A stretch of 64,000 bases of DNA from positions 9,424,001-9,488,000 of the forward strand of contig JBANAY010000004.1 of assembly GCA_037952775.1 (NCBI GenBank), written 5' to 3'. This stretch comes from Clonostachys chloroleuca (Eukaryota; Ascomycota; Sordariomycetes; Hypocreales; Bionectriaceae). The position numbers and the translations under genes are program-made. How positions within the stretch are numbered: the first letter of the stretch is position 1; each line of letters begins with the position of its first letter. The notes under the pieces were generated by a model. The model had not been told where the DNA came from and did not search any database. It saw only the letters and a program-made list of their open reading frames with translations. Positions 45,843 through 57,733 of the stretch are shown in pieces.

Positions 45843-47078
45843 TCATAACTCGCTGCTGCTGCTGCTGCTGGCACCGGAGCCCGCCAGGTTGGACAGGAGG
45901 CCGCTGTCCTGGACGCGCTGCCAGGTGGTTTGTCCCCAGGTCACGATGGGCATGGGCGGGTAGTCGGGCTTGTACAGGTGCATGTGGAGGAGGAGGGTGA
46001 CCATGGTGATGTAGCTGGCGATGGAGAAGACGTTGATGGAGGTGGACGTCTCCTTGCGGATGTTGATCTTCTGGTGCGTGATGTGGTAGCAAACGGTTAG
46101 GGTCTGGGCCATGTCAAATTCAGTCAATTGTCTTGGTTCTTGTAGAGAGGCGGGGGGAGCAGAGGAATGGTGGGGATGGGGATGTGAGACGACTTACCGT
46201 CGCGATGCCGATCCAGCCTGGGAGGAGGAGTCGCAGGTCCTGGAACCCCCCGCGAGGGAGAGGACGGTCATTGTGACGTAGGCGTTGACGGCGGCGATGG
46301 TGAGCAGGCGGACCATTGTGGCCTGTGGCGTGTAGTTGATGAGCCTACGGTAGAAGACAAGAGTTAGCTCCAGAGAACAGAAACGCTGCATCACATCTGC
46401 AGCTTGTAGATCCTCCGTGGCCCCCCCGCCACGATCCAAACACGTAGGAGACGAAGCAAAATAGGAGACGCAGCAGTGTAGGGAACGCAGGCACGTAGGG
46501 ACAGAAAACGTACCACCTCGACATGAGACAGTCGGTGAAGAAGAAGGATAGGTACCCGCACGCGAAGCACCAGATGGACGCCAGCGCCATCTCCGTCACG
46601 GGCACCAGCAGCACCTCGCCCCCCTCGTCACCGCCACCGCCGTACGACGCCAGGTGGTGGGCGACGCCGCCCCCTCGCCGGCCTTGATGTTGGGCGGGCC
46701 GAGGACCAGCTCGAGCGCGAGGAGGAGCAGCCGCAGCGCGACGGGGGTGCCCCAGAAGACGGCGGGGAGTATGGAGGCGAGGCGGAGGGTGAAGAGCCAC
46801 GGGTGCCATGGCTGCGGGACGTTGAGGGCGACGGCGACGCGGGGCTGGAGGAGCGAGGCCGAGTTGGCGGTCGCGGAGCGGGACTTTTCGTCGTGGTCGT
46901 CGGGGTCGTAGTCGTCTGGGGAGGGGATCTTGGGCTCGACGGCAACGGCGGCGGCGGTAGTAAATGAAGCGACGGGGGGCGAAGGGCAGGGCGATCTCGA
47001 GGACGGCACTGAGGATGCGCGCTGGTGGGCGTGAGGCGGGTTGCTGGTGTTGCTTCGGTTGTGGCCACGAAGAGACAT
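45843..47078 (-). CDS. EOS1: EOS1-like N-glycosylation protein, two homopolymer frameshifts
   Basis: Exons 47078-46514, 46344-46198 and 46103-45843. The N-terminus is MSLRGHNRSN; the membrane part reads PWLFTLRLASILPAVFWG, VTEMALASIWCFACGYL, SFFFTDCLMSRW, then after the junction LINYTPQATMVRLLTIAAVN, LLLPGWIGIAT and HITHQKINIRKETSTSINV. These are signatures of EOS1, an ER multi-pass protein tied to N-glycosylation and oxidative-stress tolerance in yeast. Two frame breaks occur, at the C5 run 46670-46674 and the C6 run 46246-46251. Adding one base to each restores continuity and gives 975 nt, 324 residues. Because EOS1 is conserved in ascomycetes, base-calling error is the likelier explanation. 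The C-terminus ends in a poly-Ser tract. Confidence 0.8.
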
Positions 47079-48180
47079 GGCGCGGTGGCGGCGGCGCGCC
47101 CGGGCGACGAGGAGGAGAGAGACAGAGAGGGGGCGGATTGTATTCTTTCGTGGACACGACGATTTACGGCATTCGAAGGTACGGGAATTGGTCTGGCTGG
47201 TCGTCGATGTAGACACCTAGGTTAGGGTTTGCCGACTTGGGGAATAACCCCCTTCTCTTGCCGGGAGCACGCGAGCAACGCCTGGAGGAGGAGCAAGATA
47301 GAGGAAGGGAGAGAGCAGTGGACGATGTGGCCGTTGGCGGTGGCTGCAATGGGCGGTCGAGCAGCAGCACGGCCAGGAGACCAACAGGCACGGCACAGGC
47401 ACAGGCAAGCACAAGCCAGAATGCCTGCAGCTCCGTGTCGAGACGAGGATGACGACGATGGTGGGGCGAGTCCTCGTCGGCGGTGATTGCGGCAGTTTGT
47501 GCAACGCTGCAGAAGAACTGCAGGCGGCGAACTCGGCGGGCGCAGCGCCGTTTTTGGGTCTGGGACAGCTCGTCTTATCACGACATTCAGTTTGCTGTCA
47601 TTTCCGTCACCGCTCTGCAGTCTGGAACATCATTCAAGGGTGCCAATCAAAGGCCTGCAATTGTCATTCGCTCTGTAATTCAATTGACCCCATTATAGCT
47701 GCCAGGTTCCTCCTCCCCTGCGTAATTCCATTAGGTGACCCAGCGTCTCCCCCTCGTCATCCCAAACCCTCGTGAGCTGCACCCGAAATACAAAGTGGTA
47801 TCGTATTAAACCAAAATCAATGTCAATGCAAAATTAGCAGTAAGCGGGAGGGAGCCAAGACAGGCTTAGGACCCCGTGGCGGTGAAAGTGAAGCAGAAAC
47901 ATGTGTTCATAAATGAGGTATCAAGTCCGTCACCACCATCGATCATTCCGATAGCACAATATTTCCTCCCACTGGTATTGGTCCACTCTGATAAAGCTGC
48001 GTCGAGTCTGTTGGTCCTCGCTCGCGTCCTCGCGTAAAAATAAAAGAAGCCATGTAATTGAAACCATCCCAATATGTCCTGCGAAATCAATTGCCCGGGG
48101 AGCAGTGAGAGCCCCAAATGCCGCTTGCTATAAACAGTCCTCCCAATCCATCATCTCTAGAGTACCGGGAAAGCTCTCCC
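47079..48180. other. intergenic
   Basis: EOS1 promoter and leader, and the 3' flank of the 912-residue protein gene. No further gene supported. Confidence 0.5.
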
Positions 48181-50919
48181 TTACTCCTCGTCCCCTTCCT
48201 CGATAGGAGCGGGAGTTCTTCTCTCCGTCCTTCTCTTGGGTCGTCGGTGCCGCGAGCTGCTGATGTTGCTCGCCGAGTCGTCGGGCATGATCTCGAAGTC
48301 GTCAATTCCACACTCGCTGTCGCTGACGTCGAACTCACTGCCAGCAGTGGCCCAACCGGGTCGCTCGTATCCTGAGGAGTTCGAGTTGCCAGAGCCAGGA
48401 GGAAGGACGTCGATGCGTTTCCTCATCTGGAGGTTCTGCATCAGCCCAGCGCCTCTTTGGCGGAGCGCCGTCCTCACCATCTCCGCCCGTCGATGGAGCT
48501 TCTCAAAGGCATCCTCTAGAGACTCCATCCCAGTGTAGATTTCTCGCTCAATCTCGGCAATCGCAGCCATCTCCATCTCCTCATCATTTGACACTGGGTG
48601 TCGTCCACCCATCGTCCCGGTTGAGGACAGGCTCACGAATGATGCAGGCGTGGCGCCGCGTGAGTAGGGCGAGAAGGACCGGAGCCCTGTTGATGATGGC
48701 ACACGCGAGGCTGGCCTTGAGAATGGTGTCGTGTTTCTCGAGTCAAATGCGGGGCTGCCGGCGTCCTCGGCATCAGCACCAGACCACAGAAATCCGTCAA
48801 ATCGTCCTGAAGTAAGAATCTCCCACTCTGAATTGTTGATGTTGGCCATCGTGACCAGCAGGTCGTGGGTTTGAGGGTTCTTGATCAGATAACAGGCGCA
48901 CTCGGCATCGCGCGGTGCCTGTGGAAGTCTGTAGAGCCGCTGCAGGGAGAGTCCGGTCTTGACCAAAAAGTCGTTGCGGGTCTTGGGAGCTGGCGTGGGG
49001 GCCCGCGTAGCTGGACGAAGCTCTCTCGATCCAGAAAGCAGTGCATTGAAGAATGGCCGGTTATCAGCGTCCAAGTTTGTGAGAATTGCAAATGTCAGCG
49101 TCTCATCGTCTACGTCTTGTGACGGAGGAACGGGTGTCTCTCCCGTGTTGGTCAGCCATTTGTCCACTGCCGACCGCACTTTCTTCGATTGGCGCAGGTA
49201 ATGCTCCCTGAACTGCTCATCGATATCGGGGTCCATCTTCACGGGCGACCGCGGACGTAGTGGCTCTTCGGCTGAGATCTCGGCAGCCTTGGTGCCAATT
49301 TCGGCCAAGTCAAATGGAGGCCACTGAGGGAGCTCAATTCGTCCACTGACCCATTCAAGGACATCACCCCATGTAAGTCCGCGGTGAATTTGGTGGCCCT
49401 GATTATCACACATGACGCACGAGCAGCCATGGGGAGGAAGGTCTCGAGAGAAGACATTCTCGAGTCGGTCTAGCAGGCGTCGCGCCACTGACCGATGACC
49501 AGTGGCCACGGCAATAGACCCCTGCTTTCCGAGGACGGTCTGGTACTGGTCGAGGAGGTTGAAGAATGGGGCAAAGAGAGTATCGGCGCCAGCGAGTGGT
49601 GGGTTTGAAGGGCGGGTACCATTTTGTCGAGGGAGGACTTGGAGGAAATTTTTTGGGGCTGGGTATGCAAGTCCTCCGTTCTGCAAAAGGTAGTCTACGC
49701 GTGGTAGGTCTTGGATATCAATAGCAGGAGGAGGCGGAGGAGGCGGCGGCGGAGGGGCACTGGGTACGACCGACGCGGGCGTGGCGGTTTTAGATGGGAT
49801 TTCGGACGTCTCTTCATCGTTTACGAGCGTAGCAGAAGCTTCGCCATGGATCGTGCCGTACACATGAGGGGTATATGGTACCGCCGATTGGGTGGGTGTT
49901 CTTGGAGACGAGTCTCGCGGGCTAGATGGGGATGAGCCTCTCTCGCGGTCTCGTACGCTTCGTGTGGATGGCGATCCCTTTGATCCCCTGGACGAGCGGC
50001 GGGATAGACTTGATGCTCGAGAGTCTGTGCGAATTTTCTCGTGTGCTTTGTGCTTGACGTAGGTTGCCTGGCTCGATGTCCGGGATTTATGGCTGATTTT
50101 AGACCTCTCGTCTCGCAACGAGGCCGACCGTGACAGAGTCGACGCCCTTGATTTAGGTCGTGAGTTGGGAGAGGTTTCGAGTTTCGATGGAGAGCGTTCC
50201 GGTGTTGGTTCAGGAGGGCAAAGTACCGATGGCTCAGGGCCTAATTCTGATACCGGTTCAGGGTCCTGTCTTGCTTCCGGTTCTGGATCCGGTGTCGGGT
50301 CTGGTTCAGCAGCTTCAGCCTCGCGCAGGATCTCCTCTTCAATGATGTGTTCATCTTCTTCCTTTATTTCATCCACTTCCCTTGGAGGTTCTTCGTCATG
50401 TTTCTTGTCGGCAGACAGATCGGTATCGGGAGGTGTTGGGGGTCGGGGGGATTTCTTGGAGACTGTCGACGATCTTCGAGGGAGCTCTGAGGATTTGGAT
50501 CGCCTGGCTTCTTCGTCGCCAACATCGGTCGGCTCTGGAGTAAAAGGATTGGTGTGGCGGCTCAGCGTCGACACGTCCTCGCGACTGACGGCCTCCTTGC
50601 TGTGTGCCTTGCTGAACGAGGGGTACGGGAACGAGAGGCGAGAGGTGGATACGCCGGAGAACAAATCGCTCCCGGACGTTGACCGGATCCTCACTTCATC
50701 TTTGTCCTTGTCCTTGTCTCGCTTCCGGTGGTGATGGTGTCGTCTCGACGACGCGTGCGAATGTGTCTCGCTGCCCTCGATGGGCTTGGGCCGGCTCGAC
50801 TTGGAGGAGCGGTGAGAGCGCTCCTTGTCATCCCTGTGTTCCTTATGCTTGGAGCGACGATGCTTCTCGCGAGGGCGTTCCTCGGCGTCGGCTTCGGTTT
50901 CCCGCTCTTTGGAGGGCAT
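48181..50919 (-). CDS. conserved fungal 912-residue basic, proline-rich protein
   Basis: One uninterrupted frame of 912 codons. The first 80 residues are dominated by Lys/Arg/Glu/His clusters (RRSKHKEHRDDKERSH, RRHHHHRKRDKDKDKDE), which suggests nuclear targeting. An acidic, Pro/Glu-rich region follows (about 180-260), then Ser/Arg-rich sequence, a run of ten or so Pro near residue 390, and a conserved globular block (VDYLLQNGGL, LFAPFFNLLDQYQTVLGKQG, RSVARRLLDRLENVF, CSCVMCDNQG, ELPQWPPFDLAEIG). I recall homologs in many filamentous ascomycetes, often labelled a 5-methylcytosine G/T mismatch glycosylase, but I see no glycosylase motif and would not repeat that name. A coiled-coil-like helix precedes the acidic tail. 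Function unknown. Confidence 0.85.
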   Translation of the reverse strand: MPSKERETEADAEERPREKHRRSKHKEHRDDKERSHRSSKSSRPKPIEGSETHSHASSRRHHHHRKRDKDKDKDEVRIRSTSGSDLFSGVSTSRLSFPYPSFSKAHSKEAVSREDVSTLSRHTNPFTPEPTDVGDEEARRSKSSELPRRSSTVSKKSPRPPTPPDTDLSADKKHDEEPPREVDEIKEEDEHIIEEEILREAEAAEPDPTPDPEPEARQDPEPVSELGPEPSVLCPPEPTPERSPSKLETSPNSRPKSRASTLSRSASLRDERSKISHKSRTSSQATYVKHKAHEKIRTDSRASSLSRRSSRGSKGSPSTRSVRDRERGSSPSSPRDSSPRTPTQSAVPYTPHVYGTIHGEASATLVNDEETSEIPSKTATPASVVPSAPPPPPPPPPPAIDIQDLPRVDYLLQNGGLAYPAPKNFLQVLPRQNGTRPSNPPLAGADTLFAPFFNLLDQYQTVLGKQGSIAVATGHRSVARRLLDRLENVFSRDLPPHGCSCVMCDNQGHQIHRGLTWGDVLEWVSGRIELPQWPPFDLAEIGTKAAEISAEEPLRPRSPVKMDPDIDEQFREHYLRQSKKVRSAVDKWLTNTGETPVPPSQDVDDETLTFAILTNLDADNRPFFNALLSGSRELRPATRAPTPAPKTRNDFLVKTGLSLQRLYRLPQAPRDAECACYLIKNPQTHDLLVTMANINNSEWEILTSGRFDGFLWSGADAEDAGSPAFDSRNTTPFSRPASRVPSSTGLRSFSPYSRGATPASFVSLSSTGTMGGRHPVSNDEEMEMAAIAEIEREIYTGMESLEDAFEKLHRRAEMVRTALRQRGAGLMQNLQMRKRIDVLPPGSGNSNSSGYERPGWATAGSEFDVSDSECGIDDFEIMPDDSASNISSSRHRRPKRRTERRTPAPIEEGDEE

Positions 50920-52679
50920 TTTTAAACCATGGGGGATGGCGTGCTGAGTTGTGCTCTTTCTCTGCGATGGGCTATCCTCTTTTCTCTTCTTCTTGACGGT
51001 CGGGGTAACGTACGGGCGGCTCGACGAGCGTTGGGAATGAGGGTGGGGATTGCTGGGTCAGTGAATGTGCGCACGCTGCCCAAGGATAGGTGGAGATAAT
51101 TCCGTCGAGCCCTTCCGGAGGGGTGGGTGGATATGGGCGCAGGGACGGACGGTTAATGCGAGAAGTGCTGGCAAATGAAGCAGAGCCCGGGACGTGGAAG
51201 GGCGACGCGGCGGTGGTGAAGGGAAAATGCTAGAAGCAATGAAGGAGGATGGATGATTTGTTGGATGAAGGGAGGAGGAAGAAGGGCCGTTCGGGTTGCG
51301 ATCTCTTCTGCCGCTAGCCTCCCAGCCACAGCGAAGGGCAGCGCAAATTGAACAGCCGCCCCAGCCCAGCAGTGGATGGCCGCCGTGAGTTGGCGTCTGT
51401 GTGGGGTGATTGATGTGTTGTAGGGGAGCCTGGGGAGCCAGTCGCAGGGGGCCAAGGTGGTGGAGGTGGGAGTCGCGGTGGATCTTCAGGCTCCCAGACC
51501 ACTAGAGTTAGGGGCTGCGCCAGAGCTGGATGATCATGAGGTGCCTGTGAGGTAGGGCGGTCAACATTTTTAGCAGCAGCAGCCTAATCTGCTACCAAGG
51601 GAGCGCTAGGCCTCAGGCGCGGTCCGGCAGACTACGGTGGGCCCGGCCCTGAGCTTAGGCCCTTGCTCGCCTGCCATTGGCCAGCCGCTGGTCGCTGCCA
51701 CGACGGCCACCTCGAAAATGCTCTGACTCAGCTAAGCGACTGGCTCACAATGGGCACAATGGGTGCATCACGGCCCCCTCACTACGCGACACAAGTCCAT
51801 GCCCAACGGACGGACCTGTTCCCGCTGTCTAGGGTCACATTTGCTGCAGAACCGCATTGACCTGCATGTTGGGCCACTGAGATAAGATCAGGATTTCGTG
51901 CATCGATGCCCGAGCCTGGATTAAATGCAGACCTCCTCCATCATCTTCTCTCGTCGTCCATCCGAAGCGAGCCGGGAGAGAGACTTGAAAATTTGCGCAT
52001 TGAATGTGATGTAGTGCCTGTCCGATTCCTGATTTAGCGCTGCACACAGTCGTACCGATTCCCTACAATCAATGCAGCATCCGGTTGACGCAACCTGAAC
52101 CCGCCACATCAGATGACGTCTGGCATGACGAGCGGTGGCCAACACGAACACTCAGAATTCGCATGTGGCATGTGGCTGAGCACCTTCAAGCCACATTTGT
52201 ATACTATCAAGCCATATTTGTAGCCACATTTGTGCTTGCAAACGCCACACCAACACAAGCTTGGAGTTCCGCCACGATTGTGAGTTCCCAGGTGCGTCCC
52301 AAGTCTTTCTCCCCACTCTAACTGTAGTGGCCCTCGTGCGTATGGATACTCGTACATTTCTGGGGTGAGGGTGAAGCCACATTTCAGCTCTTCTTCTTGC
52401 CTGATACTGAGCTGTGATAATGGTTACTAAGCATACCTGATACCAAGTTGTCTTGAGTTCAGTCCTTTACACTGGATAGTTCAATTGTCCCGAGTTATAG
52501 GAAGGTTTGTACATCGTGGCGTATGAAAGTGCTTCGGTTTTGGAAACATAATTTATGAGTCACAAGATCTTATGACTTCCTCCAATCACACAATATGATT
52601 CTCAGATCCTTCAAGACACTAGTATTCGCATTTCTCTTACCTTTCAAGCCATATATATCATATCCAAGAGCTTATTTCC
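50920..52679. other. intergenic with CCACATTTGT repeats
   Basis: Long upstream region of the 912-residue gene. Near 52188-52233 three close copies of AAGCCACATTTGTA-like sequence lie in tandem. No gene supported. Confidence 0.5.
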
Positions 52680-52802
52680 ATGGCTGCTGCGTCAATCATC
52701 TGGATCAATGCCTTCCCCGGCACCGGTAAGCTTACAGTGGCCAAAGCTTTGGGAACGCTCAGTTCGAAGTTAGTCGTTATCGACAACTATAAAAAAAAAT
52801 AG
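52680..52802 (+). pseudogene. truncated P-loop kinase relic
   Basis: The ATG at 52680 starts SIIWINAFPGTGKLTVAKAL, the N-terminus of a common fungal P-loop ATPase/kinase family (usually IIWINGFPGTGKLT), then LVVIDNY, and ends after 40 codons in AAA AAA AAA TAG. The first Gly of the Walker A motif is Ala here. Downstream sequence does not continue the family in any frame I can follow, so only the nucleotide-binding loop survives. Either a decayed copy or a break at the A9 run. Confidence 0.55.
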
Positions 52803-54280
52803 TAGCCCGGCCTGCCATCGTGTGGTTTACTGAAGCAATCCGTGAGACTGCTGGAGCCTTCATTCTGGCCCTGAAGGACAATAAACAGCGGAAGGATCTA
52901 CCGAACGACGCTATGGTAATGGTCATCTTGTGGCCAGATTTTAATGGCAATTTTTATAGCTGGATATACAACGAGACAGAGGATAGATAATATGGGGGAA
53001 GACGAAAGAGCAGCAGCGAGGCTATCCCTTCTTAAAGATTGGAGATAAGCCCCAAAGCTGCCGTCAATAGTGCCACTGGGAAGTCTCAATCGATGCATGG
53101 ACTTGTCATTCATCCCAGGGCACAAGCCCTACGGATGGGTTAGTTTAGATGGTGACATCTATCTGTACGGATATCGGACTCGTTAATAATTAATCGTTAA
53201 TAATTAATCAGATTAAGGATCTACGTAATCGTTGATGAATATAAAATCTCGAGGAAGATTCTGGAGGAGTGCCATAGTCGTACCCAGAGGATATGGAACT
53301 TGAGTGAACGTGGCCTTCCCCATCGAAATGCTTACACCCTGGACGAACCTCATAGAACCAGAAAATCTAGCTTCAGTTTCCCGTTGCCGAGAATCTTCGG
53401 TTAGACATCTACATTATGAGTGTAGGGAGCGTCAATGATAGCACCTTGAAGGCGCCATTTGCAAATCGCCCATAGCTCTGCGCGGTGCTTCTGGAAGGCA
53501 TTGATGCTTCAACTGAAAAACCCGGCTCATGAAAAGAATGAGGGGACGCCGAGTCCAGATCTAAGTCATCGCAGAAGAAGAAGAAGATCAATGTGACACT
53601 TTCTATTGAGTCGGGGCCCACCTACATTGCTAGGGGTAATCGCATAAAAATAACTAGATATCGTAGTTTAAAAACACACATACTTTTTCCTTCTAGTCAT
53701 ATTCACTTTTGAAAATGCCTACCTCTGAAAGACGAGTCTTTCCGTGTTTTTGAGCCTCAATCTCAATACAGTTGAGTCGAATAAAAGTATGAACTATTTG
53801 ATCCAATAAGATTGAACCTAAAAGCCAAACCCCAAGTTCATACGACTTCTGGATCTCAACTTATTATCGGCCTTCGGCGCGAGTAGTTTCTCTACGTTAT
53901 CTACGATATGGGCTTATGATGTCTTTCCCCAACATATTAACTCCTACTAAAATACTACTCAGATTTCTCTCAATGTGTACCAAGCAGTGTGATGGTACTT
54001 TTCCAGATGGGTCTACTTGCAATGCGACTATCAGTGATTCTATTAGAAAATGCTTGAAATGGGGTAAATGTTATGTAAGATTTTCCAAGAATCACAAATA
54101 TACAAAGGCAGAGCTAATTAAGAAAAAAAATTAAATGAAGTGGAGAGTCTGGGTTTCTATTAGGGATTTTTTGTCTGCTTTTCGGATTGGCTCAATATCA
54201 TTCAACATGATTTAGTCATAGAGTTAATGGAATACATTGATCAATAATACAATACTGCTACTGACTGATGTTTCTGCCCA
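52803..54280. other. AT-rich intergenic region
   Basis: No gene supported. It includes a perfect tandem duplication of 14 bp (CGTTAATAATTAAT at 53181-53194 and 53195-53208). A short open frame at 53916-54134 is AT-biased and matches nothing I know. Confidence 0.5.
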
Positions 54281-55306
54281 TTAGTTCTTCACCTCTTCTC
54301 TATGTAGTTGACTAGGATGTGGAAGCTCCCCAGACTCAATTAACATTTGCAATTCTTCCTTATTACTCCAGTTCTCATAGCACTCCAGATATTCCACCGG
54401 AAGAAAATCTGCTATTAACTGGGCTAGGTTATCAGCACGCTTTCTATAGGCAGCCATGTCCAGTGTTCCAGGCCATCTTTCCATCCCTGGAGGGAAGTAG
54501 CCGGCATACTCCCAATCAATCAAGGACTTGACTTGAAGGGTTTGTGGATCCATGATAATGTTGTGAGCTGCGATATCGCCGTGTTGAAAAATGTAATATG
54601 TTTCCTCTAAAGGGAGAGTCTTCCAAGATTTTTTGCCTTTCCAGGGAGGCTCAACATCAGGGCTGAGCCAAGAGGGGGCATAACAAATCCATCAATACCT
54701 CTTTCTCGAGATTTTAAATTTGCAAGCTGTGGCAAAACGATATTCTTGATAAACTCAAGAGCATTCGAGTAGGCTTGATCTGAACATGCCTTGCATGGAG
54801 TGTGATCTGTATGCTTCTGGTCCTCCAGCCTATGATCCTCCGGCCTTGAGCAACTATGGGTGAGAATTTTGTTTAGCGTCACACCTTCAATAAACTCCGT
54901 GACCAAGTATCGCCTGCCGTCTGGATACTCCCCATGCGCAAGTAGTTTCGGCACAGGAATTGTTGTTTGCTGAGAAACTAGCTCCAGAGCTTTAGCTTCA
55001 TTGGTGATACGCTCATGATTCCTCTTAAAGTCAGTATCTTATCATAGTGTTGAGAAAAGTTATTACCATGATCTGAACCATATAAAAGGAGTGCCATCAG
55101 GATATGGGTCGCTGAAAGGGAGACGTGAGGTCTTTTTGAATGTGGTAGCAGTTATTTCATATGCGACATCGTTCGACTCATAGCTCTCGATGACTGCACT
55201 AGCTGCGGTATCTTTAGTAAAATGGTGTCAAAATAAATAGAAGGGGTGATATTTTACCAGAGAGAGGCTTACCAGCTGCGTCCCTGATATCATATGTGGG
55301 AGCCAT
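54281..55306 (-). CDS. APH-type phosphotransferase, one homopolymer frameshift
   Basis: The gene starts MAPTYDIRDAA at 55306, with an intron after the eleventh codon, then continues DTAASAVIESYESND and SRLPFSDPYPDGTPF. After a second, less certain junction it reads HERITNEAKALELVSQQTTI, PVPKLLAHGEYPDGRRYLV and TEFIEGVTL. The catalytic loop HGDIAAHN precedes SLIDWEYAGYFPPGMERWPG, the metal-binding Asp motif, as in fungal aminoglycoside-phosphotransferase-fold kinases. These enzymes phosphorylate small hydroxyl compounds; the substrate is unknown. A frame break at 54674-54678 (G5; C5 in the coding strand) would be repaired by one added base, giving MPPSWLSPDVEPPWKG. Without it the kinase core would be lost. 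Confidence 0.65.
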
Positions 55307-55857
55307 TGAATGATGAGCTGAATGAATATGTTGTTAGCAGTTGGTGTGTGTTTCTTGGCAAGTAAGTTGATTGGGGAGCTCAGAGACTGGTGGGATATTT
55401 ATAGGATCCCGCTTACCGTGTCTCATTCAGTTAGTAAGCAGGACAATGGACCACCCTTCTTATGTCAATCAGTTCGTTTACGCATCAACAGATGTCCAAC
55501 GGTCTAAATCCACGTCAAGGAGCCGATGCATCACTATCTAGTTGACAGCGGCGTACCCTTGAGTTGAGGACACTGCACCCGTAACAACAACAAGATGAGA
55601 CACCGCCATAGACAAACCGTGGAGAATTGATAGCACACACCGCATCCAACATGCACAGCCTCCATGGCCCGACATAGAGATGCCAATTTGCCCGTTATAT
55701 GGTCGACAAATTAATGGGAATGGCATAATACATCGGTGAAAGTGGATAGATTATTTCTTTAGAATATTTCGCGCTCATTGACAATAAGGTAGCCATAATC
55801 ACTCACAGTCCTGTCGACCCCTAAAGACATGTAACAGCCAGATGGAAAAACAATAAG

Positions 55858-55921
55858 ACCCATTGCGTTGAGATGTCGGGTTTGGCATCTTCTATTGTTT
55901 TTTGACCATATACTCGAACTT
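55858..55921 (+). repeat. short dispersed repeat, copy 2
   Basis: CATTGCGTTGAGATGTCGGG, then TTTGGCATCTTCTATTG and, 18 nt later, TACTCGAACT running into a T-run. Matches copies at 0.35, 56.69 and 58.28 kb. Confidence 0.7.
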
Positions 55922-56691
55922 TTTTTTTAACTAGTCAGCCGATGCTGGACGATGCTGGAGAGCTCTTGCTTGCACATTGCATGGAGATTGCAGGTCATCT
56001 AGCACGGCATATATTATTCAGTTCTCCCTTGAGATGCTAGAGTGGAGCTGTAATTGAACTTATGAAGCTGTGCCTCAAGTTCCTATAGCTTCTGGGCCTC
56101 GAAATGTTCCGCAGCACTCGGGGTTAACGGTTTTATCCATAATCTATGATGTGCCTGGCAGCTTGATCTTCCCCAACATACCTGGTCTCAAAATAATACC
56201 TCCGTAGCATGCAGGATCCTTTACGGTGTGCGATATCAGGAGATTTGCCCAAGGGATTACTTTGGACATAAGGGATCAACGTGAAAGTCGCAGACGCGAC
56301 CGTTTTCCCATCGTTATCAACATCCCATTGGAGTAGGGTGCCCGGCTTCAGGTACCAAGTTTTGTTGTTTCTCTCAAACTTCAGATTTCCTCAAATAACT
56401 GGAGTCCCGTCTCAGTCTCGAGGAATTTCCGATACGTAATGATATGAGGTGCTGGGCATAGCATCGACTTGTCGATTTCTTGGCGCTTGGGTAATTCTCC
56501 CTTTTGTTTTTTAGCAGCTACATCTGCTGCTAACCTGTCTCAGTAACTGGCGTGTATGAAAGGTACGTACGAGGGTTGATGATACGCTAACAAATTCCCG
56601 AGGATTCTATGTTCTTCCGTGTGATGAAGGTTTACAGAGTTTTCCTGTAGCCTTGGGGCTCATAGAGCCTCTTCTTTTGCCTTTCGTATTT

Positions 56692-56815
56692 ATTGTGTTG
56701 AGATGTCGGGTTTAGCATCTTTCATTGTTGATTTTCTATGTTCTCGCGCAAGCAGGAATATTCTAGCACTTAACCGCGCGTTACTAACTTTTACTCGAAC
56801 TCTCTCACTCGAGAA
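56692..56815 (+). repeat. short dispersed repeat, copy 3 (expanded)
   Basis: The 5' half (TTGTGTTGAGATGTCGGG, TTTAGCATCTTTCATTG) and the 3' half (TACTCGAACTCTC) are both present but lie about 65 nt apart instead of about 20. The extra sequence is the left arm of the foldback structure, suggesting insertion into, or expansion of, this copy. Confidence 0.6.
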
Positions 56816-56898
56816 CTCCCTGTTGTCGATCGCCATTGCACTGTTGAGTAACGTGCGGTTAAGTACCAGTAGATTACTGCTTGCGCGAGAATATAGAA
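56734..56898. repeat. foldback / hairpin, 52-bp arms
   Basis: Arms 56734-56785 and 56847-56898 are inverted repeats of equal length with no gaps. Seven mismatches in 52 positions give about 87 percent identity, around a 61-nt loop. Each arm begins TTCTAT(G/A)TTCTCGCGCAAGCAG and ends CGTTACT when read inward. No transposase and no clear target-site duplication, so this is either a MITE-like relic or a transcribed hairpin. Confidence 0.8.
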
Positions 56899-57733
56899 GA
56901 CGTCGTTTCGCCGGGTCAACCACACAGCGATCGCCTGTCATGATGGAAGACAGCTAGCTCTCTTCGTCGAAGCTAGACTTCTGCCTACATGTAGTTGAGC
57001 ACGGGCGGCATCAGGAACAGAGACATCGTAGGAGCATATGGGTTCCCGGCCCTCAGCTCGTTGTGTCCTCCATCGGTACGAAGGCGCCGAGGCCAATGCG
57101 GTGGTGGTGGGAGCTCATGCGGTGACAAGGTAGGTCAGGTTCGCAGCGATCGCTCGTCACGATAGAAGGGTAAATTGAACAGCGATCGCGTGTCTCGACG
57201 AGGGACGGTCTTTTCAAACGGATTCCTCTCTCAACCACTACTGCGTATTGAAATGATCAGAGGCACTGTGCTTGAGTCCTGGAGGAGAAGAGTTTGGCTC
57301 AAGAGCGGGATCGGATTCTTCATCGACGCTGACTGTAGGCTGACGAGGAATAGAAACTTTTCATGCTTTGGAGTCGACATACCTCTGATTAGATCTAAAA
57401 GGCCAATATTGTTGGCCCTGGTCTCGCGCCGTTGAGCTGCAATGGCTTTGTGATTCATGTAAGAAAGAAAAGGGACAACCTAAACAGCGAGAAATAAATA
57501 TTTGTTGGGGAATTTGCTGGCTGTGGCGCGGAACTTCAAGTTTATGGATCGGAATGACACCTCAAGTGAATGTGTGTGGCTGTGTGGCTGAGAAAATGAG
57601 GGTGCCTTGGCGTACGTTCCCGTGAATTTGTTCACGCACCAATATCAGCTTGGCAGCAATTGTAGTCTTCGAGCATCAGATCCTAGAAACACACCACGAG
57701 TTCCCCAATCGCCCAATTCTACTCTGATTTACC

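Larger units (their letters stand above)
55307..57733. other. repeat-bearing intergenic region
   Basis: No gene supported. It contains two copies of the short dispersed repeat and a foldback structure, listed separately. The sequence between them has only short open frames. Confidence 0.5.

Noticed and set aside
48181..50919. Naming the 912-residue protein a 5-methylcytosine mismatch DNA glycosylase
   Set aside because: The label circulates for homologs, but no helix-hairpin-helix or other glycosylase motif is visible.
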